From assembly GCA_002698995.1 (NCBI GenBank), contig PAAX01000009.1, positions 1-42,799 of the forward strand: a stretch of DNA of 42,799 nucleotides. Reading direction: 5' to 3'. A model generated the notes under the pieces. It ran no database searches, was not told where the DNA came from, and saw nothing but the letters and a program-made list of their open reading frames with translations. Of the stretch, positions 16,200 through 25,073 are shown one piece after another. How positions within the stretch are numbered: position 1 is the stretch's first letter; each line of letters begins with the position of its first letter. The stretch is from Ignavibacteriota bacterium (lineage in GTDB: Bacteria; Bacteroidota; Ignavibacteria; Ignavibacteriales; Melioribacteraceae). Both the position numbers and the translations under genes were made by a program.

Positions 16200-17414
16200 A
16201 TGGATAAAATACAGATTGCATTCTTTTTCATATCGGGATTTTTAGTCTCAAGAATTTTAATCAAAGCCAAAGTACCTCAGTTAATTGTTACTCAGCTTAT
16301 TGATAAAAAACATGTTCCGTTAAGCCGATTAATCTTTTATTTGGTATTTCTTGCTGCAATTCTTTCTTTTTTTATTCCTAATGCAATTACCGTTTTAACT
16401 CTTCTTCCTGTTCTTGAAATAATTAGAAAAACTTATCAAGAAACAACAGGAGTTGAAAAGGGACTTCCGACAATTTTGGCATTGTCCGTTATTTATGGAG
16501 CAAATATTGGCGGAATGGGTTCTGTAACTGCAACTCCGGCAAATGGAATTTTAATTACTTTTATCGAAGCAAATGATATTACTTCATCAAATTTTATTTC
16601 TTTTGCTCAATGGCTTTTGTGGGGAATTCCACTTGTAATTATTTTTTCTGCGGGAGCTTCGTTATTGCTGAATTTCTTCTTTAAAAGCTGGAAATATAAA
16701 TCAATTGCCGCCAACATAAGTACTCATATAAGTTTCGAAAAAGATAAACATTTGAAACATGCTCTCTTTTTAACAGCTCTTTACTTTATTTCTTCATTTG
16801 TTATTTCCATTCTTTCTTTAATGTACGAGGATTTGGTATATCAGCTTTTGGGCACTAGTATTTTTATCACAATATTTATTTTTGTCTATTCGTTTTTAAT
16901 TACATTTAATTTCGGCGGCAGCAAAGAAAAATTACTAAATATAAGTGATCTTTATACTGATCTTCCGGTTAAAGGATTTTTATTTTTATTTGCAGCTATA
17001 ATTATCGGCGGTGTTCTATACTTTCTTGATGTACAACAATTTCTGAATGAGTGGATGAGCACATTTGTCTCAATTCAATATCATCCCTTTTTATTCTTTT
17101 TAATGATTGCTTTAATTGCCTCTTTCAGTACTGAAATTCTAAGCAATACTGTAGTTCAGTTAAGTATATTTGTTATTTTAGAATCCTACTCCTTAAGCAA
17201 TGCAATTCCTTTAATTGAAACATTACTTATTGCAACTCTTTCATCAACATGTGCTTTTATGAGTCCAATTGCAACCGGGGTAAACGGACTTGCATTTGGT
17301 GGAGTTAAAGGGGTATCTTTTAAAAAGATGTTAGGTGTTGGATTTGCCATGAATTTATTTGGAGCAGTCTTAATCTCCTTTTGGGTAAAGTATGTTGTTA
17401 GTTTATTGATATAA
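16200..17414 (+). CDS. SLC13/DASS-like sodium-coupled anion transporter
   Basis: A 404-residue inner-membrane protein with about ten to twelve helices. Two half-site signatures of the ion-transporter superfamily are visible: GANIGGMGSVTATPANGILI (about residues 100-119) and EILSNTVVQLSIF with TCAFMSPIATGVNGLAFG, the SNT-type sodium and substrate motifs of the divalent anion/Na symporters. The substrate is likely a di- or tricarboxylate or sulfate, but this cannot be narrowed. No ribosome-binding site is present. A TATATTTG box at 16187-16194 lies only 6 bases before the ATG, which suggests a leaderless or near-leaderless mRNA. Confidence 0.82.
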   Translation: MDKIQIAFFFISGFLVSRILIKAKVPQLIVTQLIDKKHVPLSRLIFYLVFLAAILSFFIPNAITVLTLLPVLEIIRKTYQETTGVEKGLPTILALSVIYGANIGGMGSVTATPANGILITFIEANDITSSNFISFAQWLLWGIPLVIIFSAGASLLLNFFFKSWKYKSIAANISTHISFEKDKHLKHALFLTALYFISSFVISILSLMYEDLVYQLLGTSIFITIFIFVYSFLITFNFGGSKEKLLNISDLYTDLPVKGFLFLFAAIIIGGVLYFLDVQQFLNEWMSTFVSIQYHPFLFFLMIALIASFSTEILSNTVVQLSIFVILESYSLSNAIPLIETLLIATLSSTCAFMSPIATGVNGLAFGGVKGVSFKKMLGVGFAMNLFGAVLISFWVKYVVSLLI

Positions 17415-17501
17415 TTTTCTCCATTTATTAATTAATAACTTTATATTACTCAATAAAATCCATTATTTTTACATTCTCATTTTCAAGAAAGGGCGCATAA
17501 T

Positions 17502-17717
17502 TTGTTAATGATAGAAATTTTACCGGATAAATGTGATTTCTGCGGATGTTGTGTCGGTGTTTGTCCGGAAGATGCAATAGAACTAAAAGAAGCAGAAATT
17601 AATATAATAGAAGAACTATGTACAAACTGCTCAAAATGTATTTGGGCTTGTCCTATCGAAGTAATCAAGTTTAACAGAAACGGTGTTGGAAAAGGAAACG
17701 ATGAAAAAAGAATATGA
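17502..17717 (+). CDS. 2[4Fe-4S] ferredoxin
   Basis: A 71-residue electron carrier with two cluster motifs: C11-x2-C14-x2-C17-x3-C21-P in KCDFCGCCVGVCPEDAI and a second CTNCSKCIWACPIEVIKF. Both have the full four cysteines, so two [4Fe-4S] clusters are expected. The start may be TTG at 17502, 8 bases after AAGAAAGGG, or ATG at 17508 with longer spacing; the product differs by two residues. It overlaps the reductase gene by 17 bp, so it is very likely the electron donor of that enzyme. It opens a six-gene cluster. Confidence 0.92.
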   Translation: MLMIEILPDKCDFCGCCVGVCPEDAIELKEAEINIIEELCTNCSKCIWACPIEVIKFNRNGVGKGNDEKRI

Positions 17718-18870
17718 TGTTATTGTTGTAGGTGCCGGTCCGGCTGGTTCTACTGCTGCTAGATTTGCAGCAGAACATGGGATTTCTGTTTTAATGCTGG
17801 AAAAAGACCGTGATGTTGGTTATCCGGTTAGATGCGGTGAAGCAATAAGCAGAGCCGGTGTTGCCGAGTTTATTGAGCCTGATAATAAGTGGATAAATGC
17901 TGTAATAGATAAATTTGCAATGGTTTCTCCCGATGGAACCGAAGTCGTAATTCCGCTTGAAGATATTGGATATATTCTTGAAAGAAGAATTTTTGATTAT
18001 GAACTTGCTAAACTTGCTTCTAATGCTGGGGCAGAGATTTTAACAAGAGCTTATGTAAATGGATTGATAATTGAGAATAATAAAGTCTGCGGCGTTAAAT
18101 ATGAATTTCGCGGAGAACAGCATGAAGTTAGATCGAAAGTAGTAATCGGTGCAGATGGAGTAGAATCCAGAGTTGGAAGATGGGCAGGAATTAAAACTTA
18201 TATTGATTTCCGAGATATGGAATGTGCAACCCAAATTACTGCTTCCGGTATTCCAATAGATCAAAGTACATGTTACTTTTATTTTGGAAAAGATTATGCT
18301 CCGGAAGGATATTTCTGGATTTTTCCTAAAGGGGATACTTCGGCAAATATTGGTCTGGGCGTGAGCGGTATGACGGGGAGAAAGCGTTCTGCTCTCTCTT
18401 TCTTAAATGATTTTATGGAAAAGAATTATCCAAATGCATCAGTATTAACACAGATTGCCGGGGGTGTTCCCTGTGTTACAACTTTAGAAAAAATATCCGC
18501 ACCCGGAATTATTCTTGTCGGGGATGCTGCACGTCAAGTTAATCCACTTTCCGGCGGTGGTATTGCAAGCGGAATGATTGGGGGAAAGATTGGAGGAACA
18601 ATTGTTGGCGAAGCCGTTAAAATGAATAAGCTCGATCATATTTTAACTTATGATAAAGCTTGGCATGATAGATTAGGAAAGCGTCACGAAATTTTTGATA
18701 GAATAAAGAATGGTATCTACAATTTCTCTGATGAAAAATTTAATAACATTGCTCACTCGTTCAATAAAGTTCCTTATGACAAAAGAGGCTTAGGTAATCT
18801 ATTTAAGACAGCCTTGTTTAACAATCCCTCTTTATTAGTTGATGTAGCAAAGGTATTTTTAGTAAAATGA
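17701..18870 (+). CDS. geranylgeranyl reductase-family flavoprotein
   Basis: A 389-residue FAD enzyme of the family that saturates isoprenoid chains (digeranylgeranylglycerolipid, geranylgeranyl-PP, menaquinone side chains). The start is ATG 17701 with AAGGA 5 bases upstream; an in-frame TTG at 17683 is less likely. The dinucleotide site is VIVVGAGPAGSTAARFA. GYPVRCGEAIS is the cysteine-bearing family block. EGYFWIFPKGDTSANIGLG matches the substrate motif YxWxFP...GxG. VGDAARQVNPLSGGGI is the second FAD motif. It shares 17 bp with the ferredoxin and 4 bp with the kinase gene. The substrate is not known; a menaquinone or membrane lipid chain is most plausible in this group. Confidence 0.9.
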   Translation: MKKEYDVIVVGAGPAGSTAARFAAEHGISVLMLEKDRDVGYPVRCGEAISRAGVAEFIEPDNKWINAVIDKFAMVSPDGTEVVIPLEDIGYILERRIFDYELAKLASNAGAEILTRAYVNGLIIENNKVCGVKYEFRGEQHEVRSKVVIGADGVESRVGRWAGIKTYIDFRDMECATQITASGIPIDQSTCYFYFGKDYAPEGYFWIFPKGDTSANIGLGVSGMTGRKRSALSFLNDFMEKNYPNASVLTQIAGGVPCVTTLEKISAPGIILVGDAARQVNPLSGGGIASGMIGGKIGGTIVGEAVKMNKLDHILTYDKAWHDRLGKRHEIFDRIKNGIYNFSDEKFNNIAHSFNKVPYDKRGLGNLFKTALFNNPSLLVDVAKVFLVK

Positions 18871-20366
18871 AAAAATTATTAATCCTATTAATAAAAAAGT
18901 ATTACAAAGCCATTCTCGATATTTGGGTTGATAAAATCTTATTATCATTCGGTAATAAGTTTTCTAAAAGTCAAATTACAACTTTTGTGGAAAGTTCTCT
19001 TCATACTATTCTAGAAGTTATTGATACAAGCGATTATACTGTTGCAGATCAATACCTTATTGACAATTATAATCTTTTTACAAAAATAAATTTATCTCTT
19101 CTCGAAGTAAGTCAGGTTTTCAGCTACGGAAGATATGCGATAATTACATACATAGATAATGATGAATCTTCTTCAATAGATCCAATTATTCTAATTGGTT
19201 TTATTGATGAAATAATTGAGCAGATATATGCACGGTACGGAGTCCTTCATCAAGAAGTACAAATGAAAGAATTAGCTGTTGATAGAGATAGAATTGCTGC
19301 AAAGCTTGAGACTAATCAGCAGTATCTTTCCAATGTATTGGATTCTTCCGATTCGGCAATAATGGTAATCGATAAAAATGAAAAGATTGTATCATGGAAT
19401 GAAGGAGCCGAGAGAATTTTCGGCTATTCTGAAGAGGAAGTTTTAGGTAAAGAGTCATCGCTTCTTCTTCCAAATAATAAAAAGTATTTGGATGAGCTTG
19501 AACGGATTAAAGAAGATGTAATAAAGTTTGGTTCAATTAAAATTAGCGAGACCGAAAGAAAATCAAAGAATAATGAAATACTAAATGTACAGTTGAATAT
19601 TACAAATCTTCCCGGCAGTAATGGCGAATCGAGCGGGAGAACTGTAATTATTAAAGATATAACAGAACTAAAAAGATTAAAAGAGCAAGTTGATCAATCC
19701 GAAAAGCTTGCTGTAATTGGTCAATTAGCTGCAGGAGTTGCCCATGAAATTGGAAATCCTTTAGCTTCCATTTCTTCACTAGTGCAAATTCTTCAAAGAA
19801 AATCAAAAGATACTTTTGTTGTTGAGAATCTCTCAATAATAAAAGAGAATATAGATAGAATAACAAGAATTGTGAGAGAACTTGTTGATTTTTCAAGACC
19901 GCCAAGTTATGAAAAAGTTATTATCCAAATTACTGATATTATTAAAACTGCACTTGGTATTGTTAAATATGATAAGCGTGTTAAAAATGTAAAGTTCTTA
20001 ACTGATTTGGATGATGATCTTCCAAAAATTAGTGTGGTTCCCGATCAGCTTTTACAAGTTTTTGTAAACATTCTTATAAATGCTTTAGATGCAATTGAAG
20101 GAAATGGTGTTATCAGAGTAAATTCATATTCCAACAATGAATTTATTTATGTAGAAATTATTGATGACGGATGCGGAATGGATAAAGATACGGTAACAAA
20201 AATTTTCGATCCGTTCTATACAACTAAAGAAGTCGGTAAAGGAACTGGACTTGGACTTTCAGTAAGTTACGGTATAATTAAAAAGTTTCATGGCGATATA
20301 ATTGTAGAAAGTGAAAAAGGAAAGGGAAGTAAATTTATTGTAAAACTTCCTATATCAGAAGATTAA
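18867..20366 (+). CDS. PAS-domain sensor histidine kinase (NtrB-like)
   Basis: A 499-residue kinase with no clear membrane helix, so the sensor is cytosolic. Residues 1-135 are a helical domain of unknown type, similar in feel to the RsbR N-terminal family. A short linker leads to a PAS domain at about 145-265 (DSSDSAIMVIDKNEKIVSWN, RIFGYSEEEVLG). The HisKA domain has H293 in GVAHEIGNPLASISSL. The ATPase has the N box NILINALDAIEGNG, then IIDDGCGMD, the F box IFDPFYTTK and G box GKGTGLGLSVSYG. The ATG overlaps the reductase TGA. It is 12 bp from the response regulator, its likely partner. Confidence 0.95.
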   Translation: MKKLLILLIKKYYKAILDIWVDKILLSFGNKFSKSQITTFVESSLHTILEVIDTSDYTVADQYLIDNYNLFTKINLSLLEVSQVFSYGRYAIITYIDNDESSSIDPIILIGFIDEIIEQIYARYGVLHQEVQMKELAVDRDRIAAKLETNQQYLSNVLDSSDSAIMVIDKNEKIVSWNEGAERIFGYSEEEVLGKESSLLLPNNKKYLDELERIKEDVIKFGSIKISETERKSKNNEILNVQLNITNLPGSNGESSGRTVIIKDITELKRLKEQVDQSEKLAVIGQLAAGVAHEIGNPLASISSLVQILQRKSKDTFVVENLSIIKENIDRITRIVRELVDFSRPPSYEKVIIQITDIIKTALGIVKYDKRVKNVKFLTDLDDDLPKISVVPDQLLQVFVNILINALDAIEGNGVIRVNSYSNNEFIYVEIIDDGCGMDKDTVTKIFDPFYTTKEVGKGTGLGLSVSYGIIKKFHGDIIVESEKGKGSKFIVKLPISED

Positions 20367-20378
20367 AACGGAGTAAAA

Positions 20379-21743
20379 ATGACATATAAAGTATTAGTAG
20401 TAGATGATGAAAAAGCAATCCGCGATTCTCTAAAAATTATTTTAGAAGATGAAGGATACTTTGCTGATACAGCCGGTGACGGCGAAGAAGCGCTTCAAAA
20501 AATTAAAGAGCAGAATTTCGATATTGTGATTTCAGACATAAAAATGCCTAAGCTTGACGGAATGCAGCTTTTAGATCAGGTTTCAAAGCTTTCTCCAGAT
20601 ACCTTTTTTATAATAATGACTGCTTTTGCATCAGTAAACACCGCAATTGATGCATTAAGAAAAGGAGCATTTGATTATCTAATAAAACCTGTTGAGTTTG
20701 ATGATCTTCTTATCAGAATTAAAAGGCTTATCAGTTACAAAAAATTATCTTCTGAAAATAAATTTCTCCGTCAAAGAATTTCTTCGGAAGAAAAATTTGA
20801 TAACCTAGTTGGAAAAAGCGAACCTATGATGAAAGTTTTCAAACTAATTCAGCAGGTTGCTCCAACTAACAGCAATGTTTTAATCTCAGGAAAAAGCGGC
20901 ACCGGTAAAGAGCTTGCAGCTAAAGCTATTCATTATAACAGTAAAAGAAAAGATAATGTTTTTCTTCCCATAAATTGCGGCGCTATTTCTGAAAATCTAA
21001 TTGAAAGTGAATTGTTCGGACATAAAAAAGGTGCTTTTACCGGAGCTACCGAAGATAAACAAGGACTCTTTAAAGTTGCTGACGGGGGAACATTATTCTT
21101 AGATGAAATTGGTGATCTCCCTTTGAATATGCAGGTTAAACTATTACGCGCAATTGAAGATAAAGAATTTCTTCCTGTTGGTGGTACTAAATCAATTAGC
21201 ACAGATGTAAGAATTATTGCTGCAACAAATCAAAATTTATATGAGAAAACTAAAGTAGGTGAGTTTAGAGAAGATTTATTTTACCGATTAAATGTGGTTG
21301 AAATAAAACTTCCTTCACTTAATGATAGAAAAGATGATATTCCACTTTTAGTAAATCATTTTATCGAAAAATACTGCAATGAAATGGGTAAAAAGATTTT
21401 AGGTGTTGATAATGAAACTATGAAAAAGCTTATTTCATACGACTGGCGAGGCGGTGTTAGAGAATTAGAAAACATTATTGAACGTGCCGTAATTTTTGCC
21501 GGCGGAGATAAAATTACTGTAGAAGATTTAAGCGATTATGTGAGAGGATCATCAGGTTCTCACGGTTATCCTGATGGACTTAAAGATGCACTTAAAAAGT
21601 TTGAAAGAGAACATATTCTTAAAACAATTAAAAAGTTTGATTATAATAAAGATGAAGCAGCAAAGGCTCTTTCAATTGGACTTTCATCCTTATACAGAAA
21701 AATGGAAGAATTAAATATTCCTACAAAATCACCAAAAGAATAA
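20379..21743 (+). CDS. NtrC-type sigma-54 response regulator
   Basis: A 454-residue activator. The receiver domain (1-120) has D9, D10 and the phospho-acceptor D53 in DIVISDIKMP, with Thr and Lys later (MTAFAS, LIKPVEFDD). The AAA+ domain (about 139-370) has Walker A GKSGTGKE from residue 171, the sigma-54 contact loop GAFTGA from 218, and DGGTLFLDEIGDLP as Walker B. The C-terminal Fis-like HTH reads NKDEAAKALSIGLSSLYRKM. It should activate sigma-54 promoters when phosphorylated by the kinase before it; no -24/-12 site was confidently placed in this window. AAAACGGAG precedes the ATG. Confidence 0.96.
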   Translation: MTYKVLVVDDEKAIRDSLKIILEDEGYFADTAGDGEEALQKIKEQNFDIVISDIKMPKLDGMQLLDQVSKLSPDTFFIIMTAFASVNTAIDALRKGAFDYLIKPVEFDDLLIRIKRLISYKKLSSENKFLRQRISSEEKFDNLVGKSEPMMKVFKLIQQVAPTNSNVLISGKSGTGKELAAKAIHYNSKRKDNVFLPINCGAISENLIESELFGHKKGAFTGATEDKQGLFKVADGGTLFLDEIGDLPLNMQVKLLRAIEDKEFLPVGGTKSISTDVRIIAATNQNLYEKTKVGEFREDLFYRLNVVEIKLPSLNDRKDDIPLLVNHFIEKYCNEMGKKILGVDNETMKKLISYDWRGGVRELENIIERAVIFAGGDKITVEDLSDYVRGSSGSHGYPDGLKDALKKFEREHILKTIKKFDYNKDEAAKALSIGLSSLYRKMEELNIPTKSPKE

Positions 21744-21755
21744 GTTGAGTTTAGA

Positions 21756-23750
21756 GTGGAATTAAAACTTCTTTTTGAGATTGTAGTAATTTTCAGTTTA
21801 TCCATTATAGTAGTTTTTTTATTTCATAAAATAAAACTACCGGCTATTATTGGCTTTTTATTAACAGGATTAATTGCCGGTCCCTACGGATTCGAATTTG
21901 TGTCTGATGTTCATGATGTTGAATATCTAGCTGAAATTGGAATTCTTCTTCTCCTTTTTACTATTGGTATTGAATTTTCTTTCAAAGAAATTCTTCAATT
22001 AAAAAAACCGGTTTTGCTTGGCGGTAGTTTACAGGTTCTTTTAACTATTGCAGTTGTTTTTGGAGTAGCTCAGTTTAATGTTCCTTTAAATGAAGCAGTA
22101 TTTATAGGCTTTTTGATTACTCTTTCAAGTACCGCAATAGTATTGAGAATTTTGAATGATAAAGGACAGATTGATTCGCCTCATGGCAGAAATGCTTTAG
22201 CAATTTTAATTTACCAGGATATTATTGTTGTTCCTATGATGCTTGTGATTCCAATTTTGGCAGGAACAAGCGGAAATCTTACAAACGAAATTTTATTATT
22301 GGTTGGAAAAGCAGCACTTGTAATTTTGTTTGTATTTGTAAGTACTAAGTATATTGTTCCTTTTTTATTATTCAATATTGCAAAGACTAAATCACGTGAA
22401 CTATTTCTCCTATCAATATTTGTTATTTGCTTTGGTATAGTTGGATTGACTTCTTTAATTGGACTTTCACTTGCCCTTGGTGCTTTTTTAGCCGGATTAA
22501 TTATCTCGGAATCTGATTATTCTCATCAAGCTTTGGGTAATGTTCTCCCGTTTAGAGATATTTTTACAAGCCTCTTTTTTGTTTCTATCGGAATGCTTTT
22601 GGATTTTAGATTTTTATTGGATAATCTTTTATTCGTGCTTCTAATTAGTCTAATAATAATTATAGTAAAGTTCAAAGTTACTTCTTTCTCAGTTTGGCTT
22701 ACGGGAATGCCTTTAAGAACAGCTATATTAACTGGACTTGCACTTAGTCAAGTTGGTGAGTTTTCTTTTATTCTTGCAAAAACCGGATTAGATTTTGGAT
22801 TTTTAAGCGGAAGTGCTTATCAAAGTTTCCTCTCAATTTCTATAATTACAATGGCGCTTACACCATTCCTAATTAATTTCTCTCAAACTGGCGCCAATAT
22901 GATTTTAAAACTCCCTATTCCAAGAAAAATTAAAAGAGAAGCTTTTCATCAAAGGGAAGAAAGACATAAACCGAATCTTACGGATCATTTAATTATTGTT
23001 GGTTACGGAGTTAATGGAAAAAACTTGGCATTGTCGGCTAAAGCTGCAAACATTCCATATATAATTCTTGAAATGAATGTTGATACTGTTAAAAGAGAAA
23101 AAGCATTAGGGGAGCCGATATTTTTTGGCGATGCTTCTAATGAAGAAGTCTTAATTTTTGCCGGAATTAAATCAGCCAGAATAATAGTAGTTGCAATAAA
23201 TGATATAACCGCAGTAAGAAGAATTACAAGCAATATTAAAGCATTAAATCCTGCAATTCATTCAATAATAAGAACCCGTCATGTAAATGAAATGGAAATG
23301 CTTTATAAGCTTGGAGCTTCGGAAGTAATTCCGGAAGAGTTTGAGACATCGGTTGAAATTTTTACCAGAGTTCTAAGTAAATATTTGGTATCACAGAATC
23401 AGATAACCGAATTTGTTGACAGAATAAGAACAAGCGGTTATCATATGTTTAGAAGTTTATCTCCGGAAACAAATAGTTTTCCCGGCATAAAACTTCATTT
23501 CCCCGATTTGGAAGTTTGTTCTTTTGTTGTAGAGGAAAACTCATTTGCAGCAGGAAAAACTTTAGCAGAACTTAATTTAAGAAATAATTATGGATTAACT
23601 CTTCTTGCAATTAGAAATGAAAGTGAAACGAATTCGAATCCAACTGCTCAATCAAAATTGCTGACTAAAAATATTGTTTTTGTTTTAGCTAAACATGAAG
23701 CAGTAAAAGAAGCATCAAAATTATTTAAGAATCAATATGAAGAAAACTGA
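21756..23750 (+). CDS. CPA2 cation/proton antiporter with RCK domain (Kef/YbaL-like)
   Basis: A 664-residue inner-membrane protein. Residues 1-380 form about twelve helices with family blocks GFLLTGLIAGPYGFEFV, LLLFTIGIEFSF, ITLSSTAIVLRIL and SLALGAFLAGLIISESD. Residues about 410-530 are an RCK/TrkA-N domain (LIIVGYGVNGKNLALSA, FFGDASNEEVLIFAGI). Residues about 565-655 are a TrkA-C-like domain. It exchanges K+ or Na+ for protons, gated by nucleotide at the RCK. The start is GTG at 21756, 12 bp after the regulator; it overlaps the CDF gene by 14 bp. Its place after a two-component pair suggests that pair controls it. Confidence 0.93.
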   Translation: MELKLLFEIVVIFSLSIIVVFLFHKIKLPAIIGFLLTGLIAGPYGFEFVSDVHDVEYLAEIGILLLLFTIGIEFSFKEILQLKKPVLLGGSLQVLLTIAVVFGVAQFNVPLNEAVFIGFLITLSSTAIVLRILNDKGQIDSPHGRNALAILIYQDIIVVPMMLVIPILAGTSGNLTNEILLLVGKAALVILFVFVSTKYIVPFLLFNIAKTKSRELFLLSIFVICFGIVGLTSLIGLSLALGAFLAGLIISESDYSHQALGNVLPFRDIFTSLFFVSIGMLLDFRFLLDNLLFVLLISLIIIIVKFKVTSFSVWLTGMPLRTAILTGLALSQVGEFSFILAKTGLDFGFLSGSAYQSFLSISIITMALTPFLINFSQTGANMILKLPIPRKIKREAFHQREERHKPNLTDHLIIVGYGVNGKNLALSAKAANIPYIILEMNVDTVKREKALGEPIFFGDASNEEVLIFAGIKSARIIVVAINDITAVRRITSNIKALNPAIHSIIRTRHVNEMEMLYKLGASEVIPEEFETSVEIFTRVLSKYLVSQNQITEFVDRIRTSGYHMFRSLSPETNSFPGIKLHFPDLEVCSFVVEENSFAAGKTLAELNLRNNYGLTLLAIRNESETNSNPTAQSKLLTKNIVFVLAKHEAVKEASKLFKNQYEEN

Positions 23751-24660
23751 AACCATATCTCAATCAAAAGCAAAAAAGGGAATTCGTTCAACTTTAATTG
23801 GGATTTTCACAAATCTTATACTCGCATTAATAAAGGGGATTACCGGTGCTGTTGGTAATTCTTATGCTTTAATTGCAGATGCTATAGAATCACTTTCTGA
23901 TGTAATAACTTCAATTGTTGTATACAGCGGATTACGGATAGCCGCAAAACCTCCGGATGATAATCATCCATACGGACATGGAAAAGCTGAACCGATGACT
24001 GCGGCAGTAGTATCAATAGCTCTGTTTATAGCTGCTGCGGTTATAATTATTCAATCTATAAACGAAATTATTACTCCGCATAAAGCTCCCGCCACTTTTA
24101 CTCTTTATGTTTTAGCCGGAGTAATTTTTATAAAAGAAGGTTTATTCAGATTTGTTTTCAAAGTTGGTGAAAATATTGAAAGCGGCGCAGTTAAATCGGA
24201 TGCTTGGCATCATAGAAGTGATGCAATAACTTCTGCGGCAGTTTTTGTTGGTATTTCAATTGCATTAGTTGGTGGTGATGGATATGAAAGTGCAGATGAT
24301 TGGTCTGCTTTAATTGCTTCATTTATTATAATTTTTAACGCATACAGGTTATTCCAGCCGGCAGTTAAAGAATTAATGGATTCCTCTCCTTCACCGGAAA
24401 TTGAAAATAAAATAAGAACAAATGCATTATTAGTTGATGGAGTTATTGCATTGGATAAATGCAGAATTAGAAAGATGGGTTTTGATTATTATGTTGATCT
24501 TGACATTATTGTTGATGGGGAAATTTCGGTGAGAACAGGACATAAAATTGCTCATAGGGTGAAAGATCAATTAACTAAATCAATCCCCGAAATTGCAAAT
24601 GTTCTTGTTCATGTTGAACCGGATGATGAAAATCGATTGAAAAGACTTGAGCTGAATTAA
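23737..24660 (+). CDS. cation diffusion facilitator (CDF) metal exporter
   Basis: A 307-residue exporter of Zn, Fe, Mn or Co from the cytoplasm. Six helices are expected. The first metal site is SYALIADAIESLSDVI with two Asp residues; the second is DAWHHRSDAITSAAVF with a HHxxD pair. The HPYGHGKAEPMTA block between helices II and III is characteristic. The C-terminal 85 residues form the cytosolic metal-sensing fold (VDGVIALDKCRIRKMG, YYVDLDIIVDG, IANVLVHVEPDD). It starts inside the antiporter gene (14 bp overlap), so the two are coupled. It is the last gene of the cluster. Confidence 0.93.
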   Translation: MKKTETISQSKAKKGIRSTLIGIFTNLILALIKGITGAVGNSYALIADAIESLSDVITSIVVYSGLRIAAKPPDDNHPYGHGKAEPMTAAVVSIALFIAAAVIIIQSINEIITPHKAPATFTLYVLAGVIFIKEGLFRFVFKVGENIESGAVKSDAWHHRSDAITSAAVFVGISIALVGGDGYESADDWSALIASFIIIFNAYRLFQPAVKELMDSSPSPEIENKIRTNALLVDGVIALDKCRIRKMGFDYYVDLDIIVDGEISVRTGHKIAHRVKDQLTKSIPEIANVLVHVEPDDENRLKRLELN

Positions 24661-24699
24661 ATAATATTTTAAAGTAAATATTGCTGCTGCGTTAGCATT

Positions 24700-24885
24700 T
24701 TATTTTTGTGAAGCCATTCTTTTCAACTCATCAAATTTTTCGGGAGGCATTCCGCATGAAGATAAAATTGCTCTTACTTCTATTTCACTTTTGCAGTTAG
24801 TATATTTTAAGAAATTTACTAGATTTTTAAACTCGGTAAAGTTATTCGTTCTTAAAATTTCTTCTACTTTTTTACAAATTTCCAT
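24700..24885 (-). CDS. small hypothetical protein (61 aa)
   Basis: A 61-residue acidic-basic helical protein (MEICKKVEEILRTNNFTEF, ending LKRMASQK) with three Cys residues, unlike any family I recognise. On the minus strand GAGAAGA lies 8 bases before the ATG, which supports it as a gene. It is convergent with the CDF gene and divergent from the aminotransferase gene. No transmembrane segment or signal peptide is visible. Confidence 0.5.
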   Translation of the reverse strand: MEICKKVEEILRTNNFTEFKNLVNFLKYTNCKSEIEVRAILSSCGMPPEKFDELKRMASQK

Positions 24886-25073
24886 TTATGTCTTCTCAAC
24901 TAATTTGTTAATAAAAATAAATAGATTAGGAATTAAAATTATAGAATAAAAATTCGAATTTAGTTAAGGAAATTTTAGAATTCCTACATAACTAACTTTT
25001 AATTGATGTAATCATCTGCTATATTTCGCCTAATTTATTTTATAAAATTAAAATAACAGAAAGAGGATATAAA

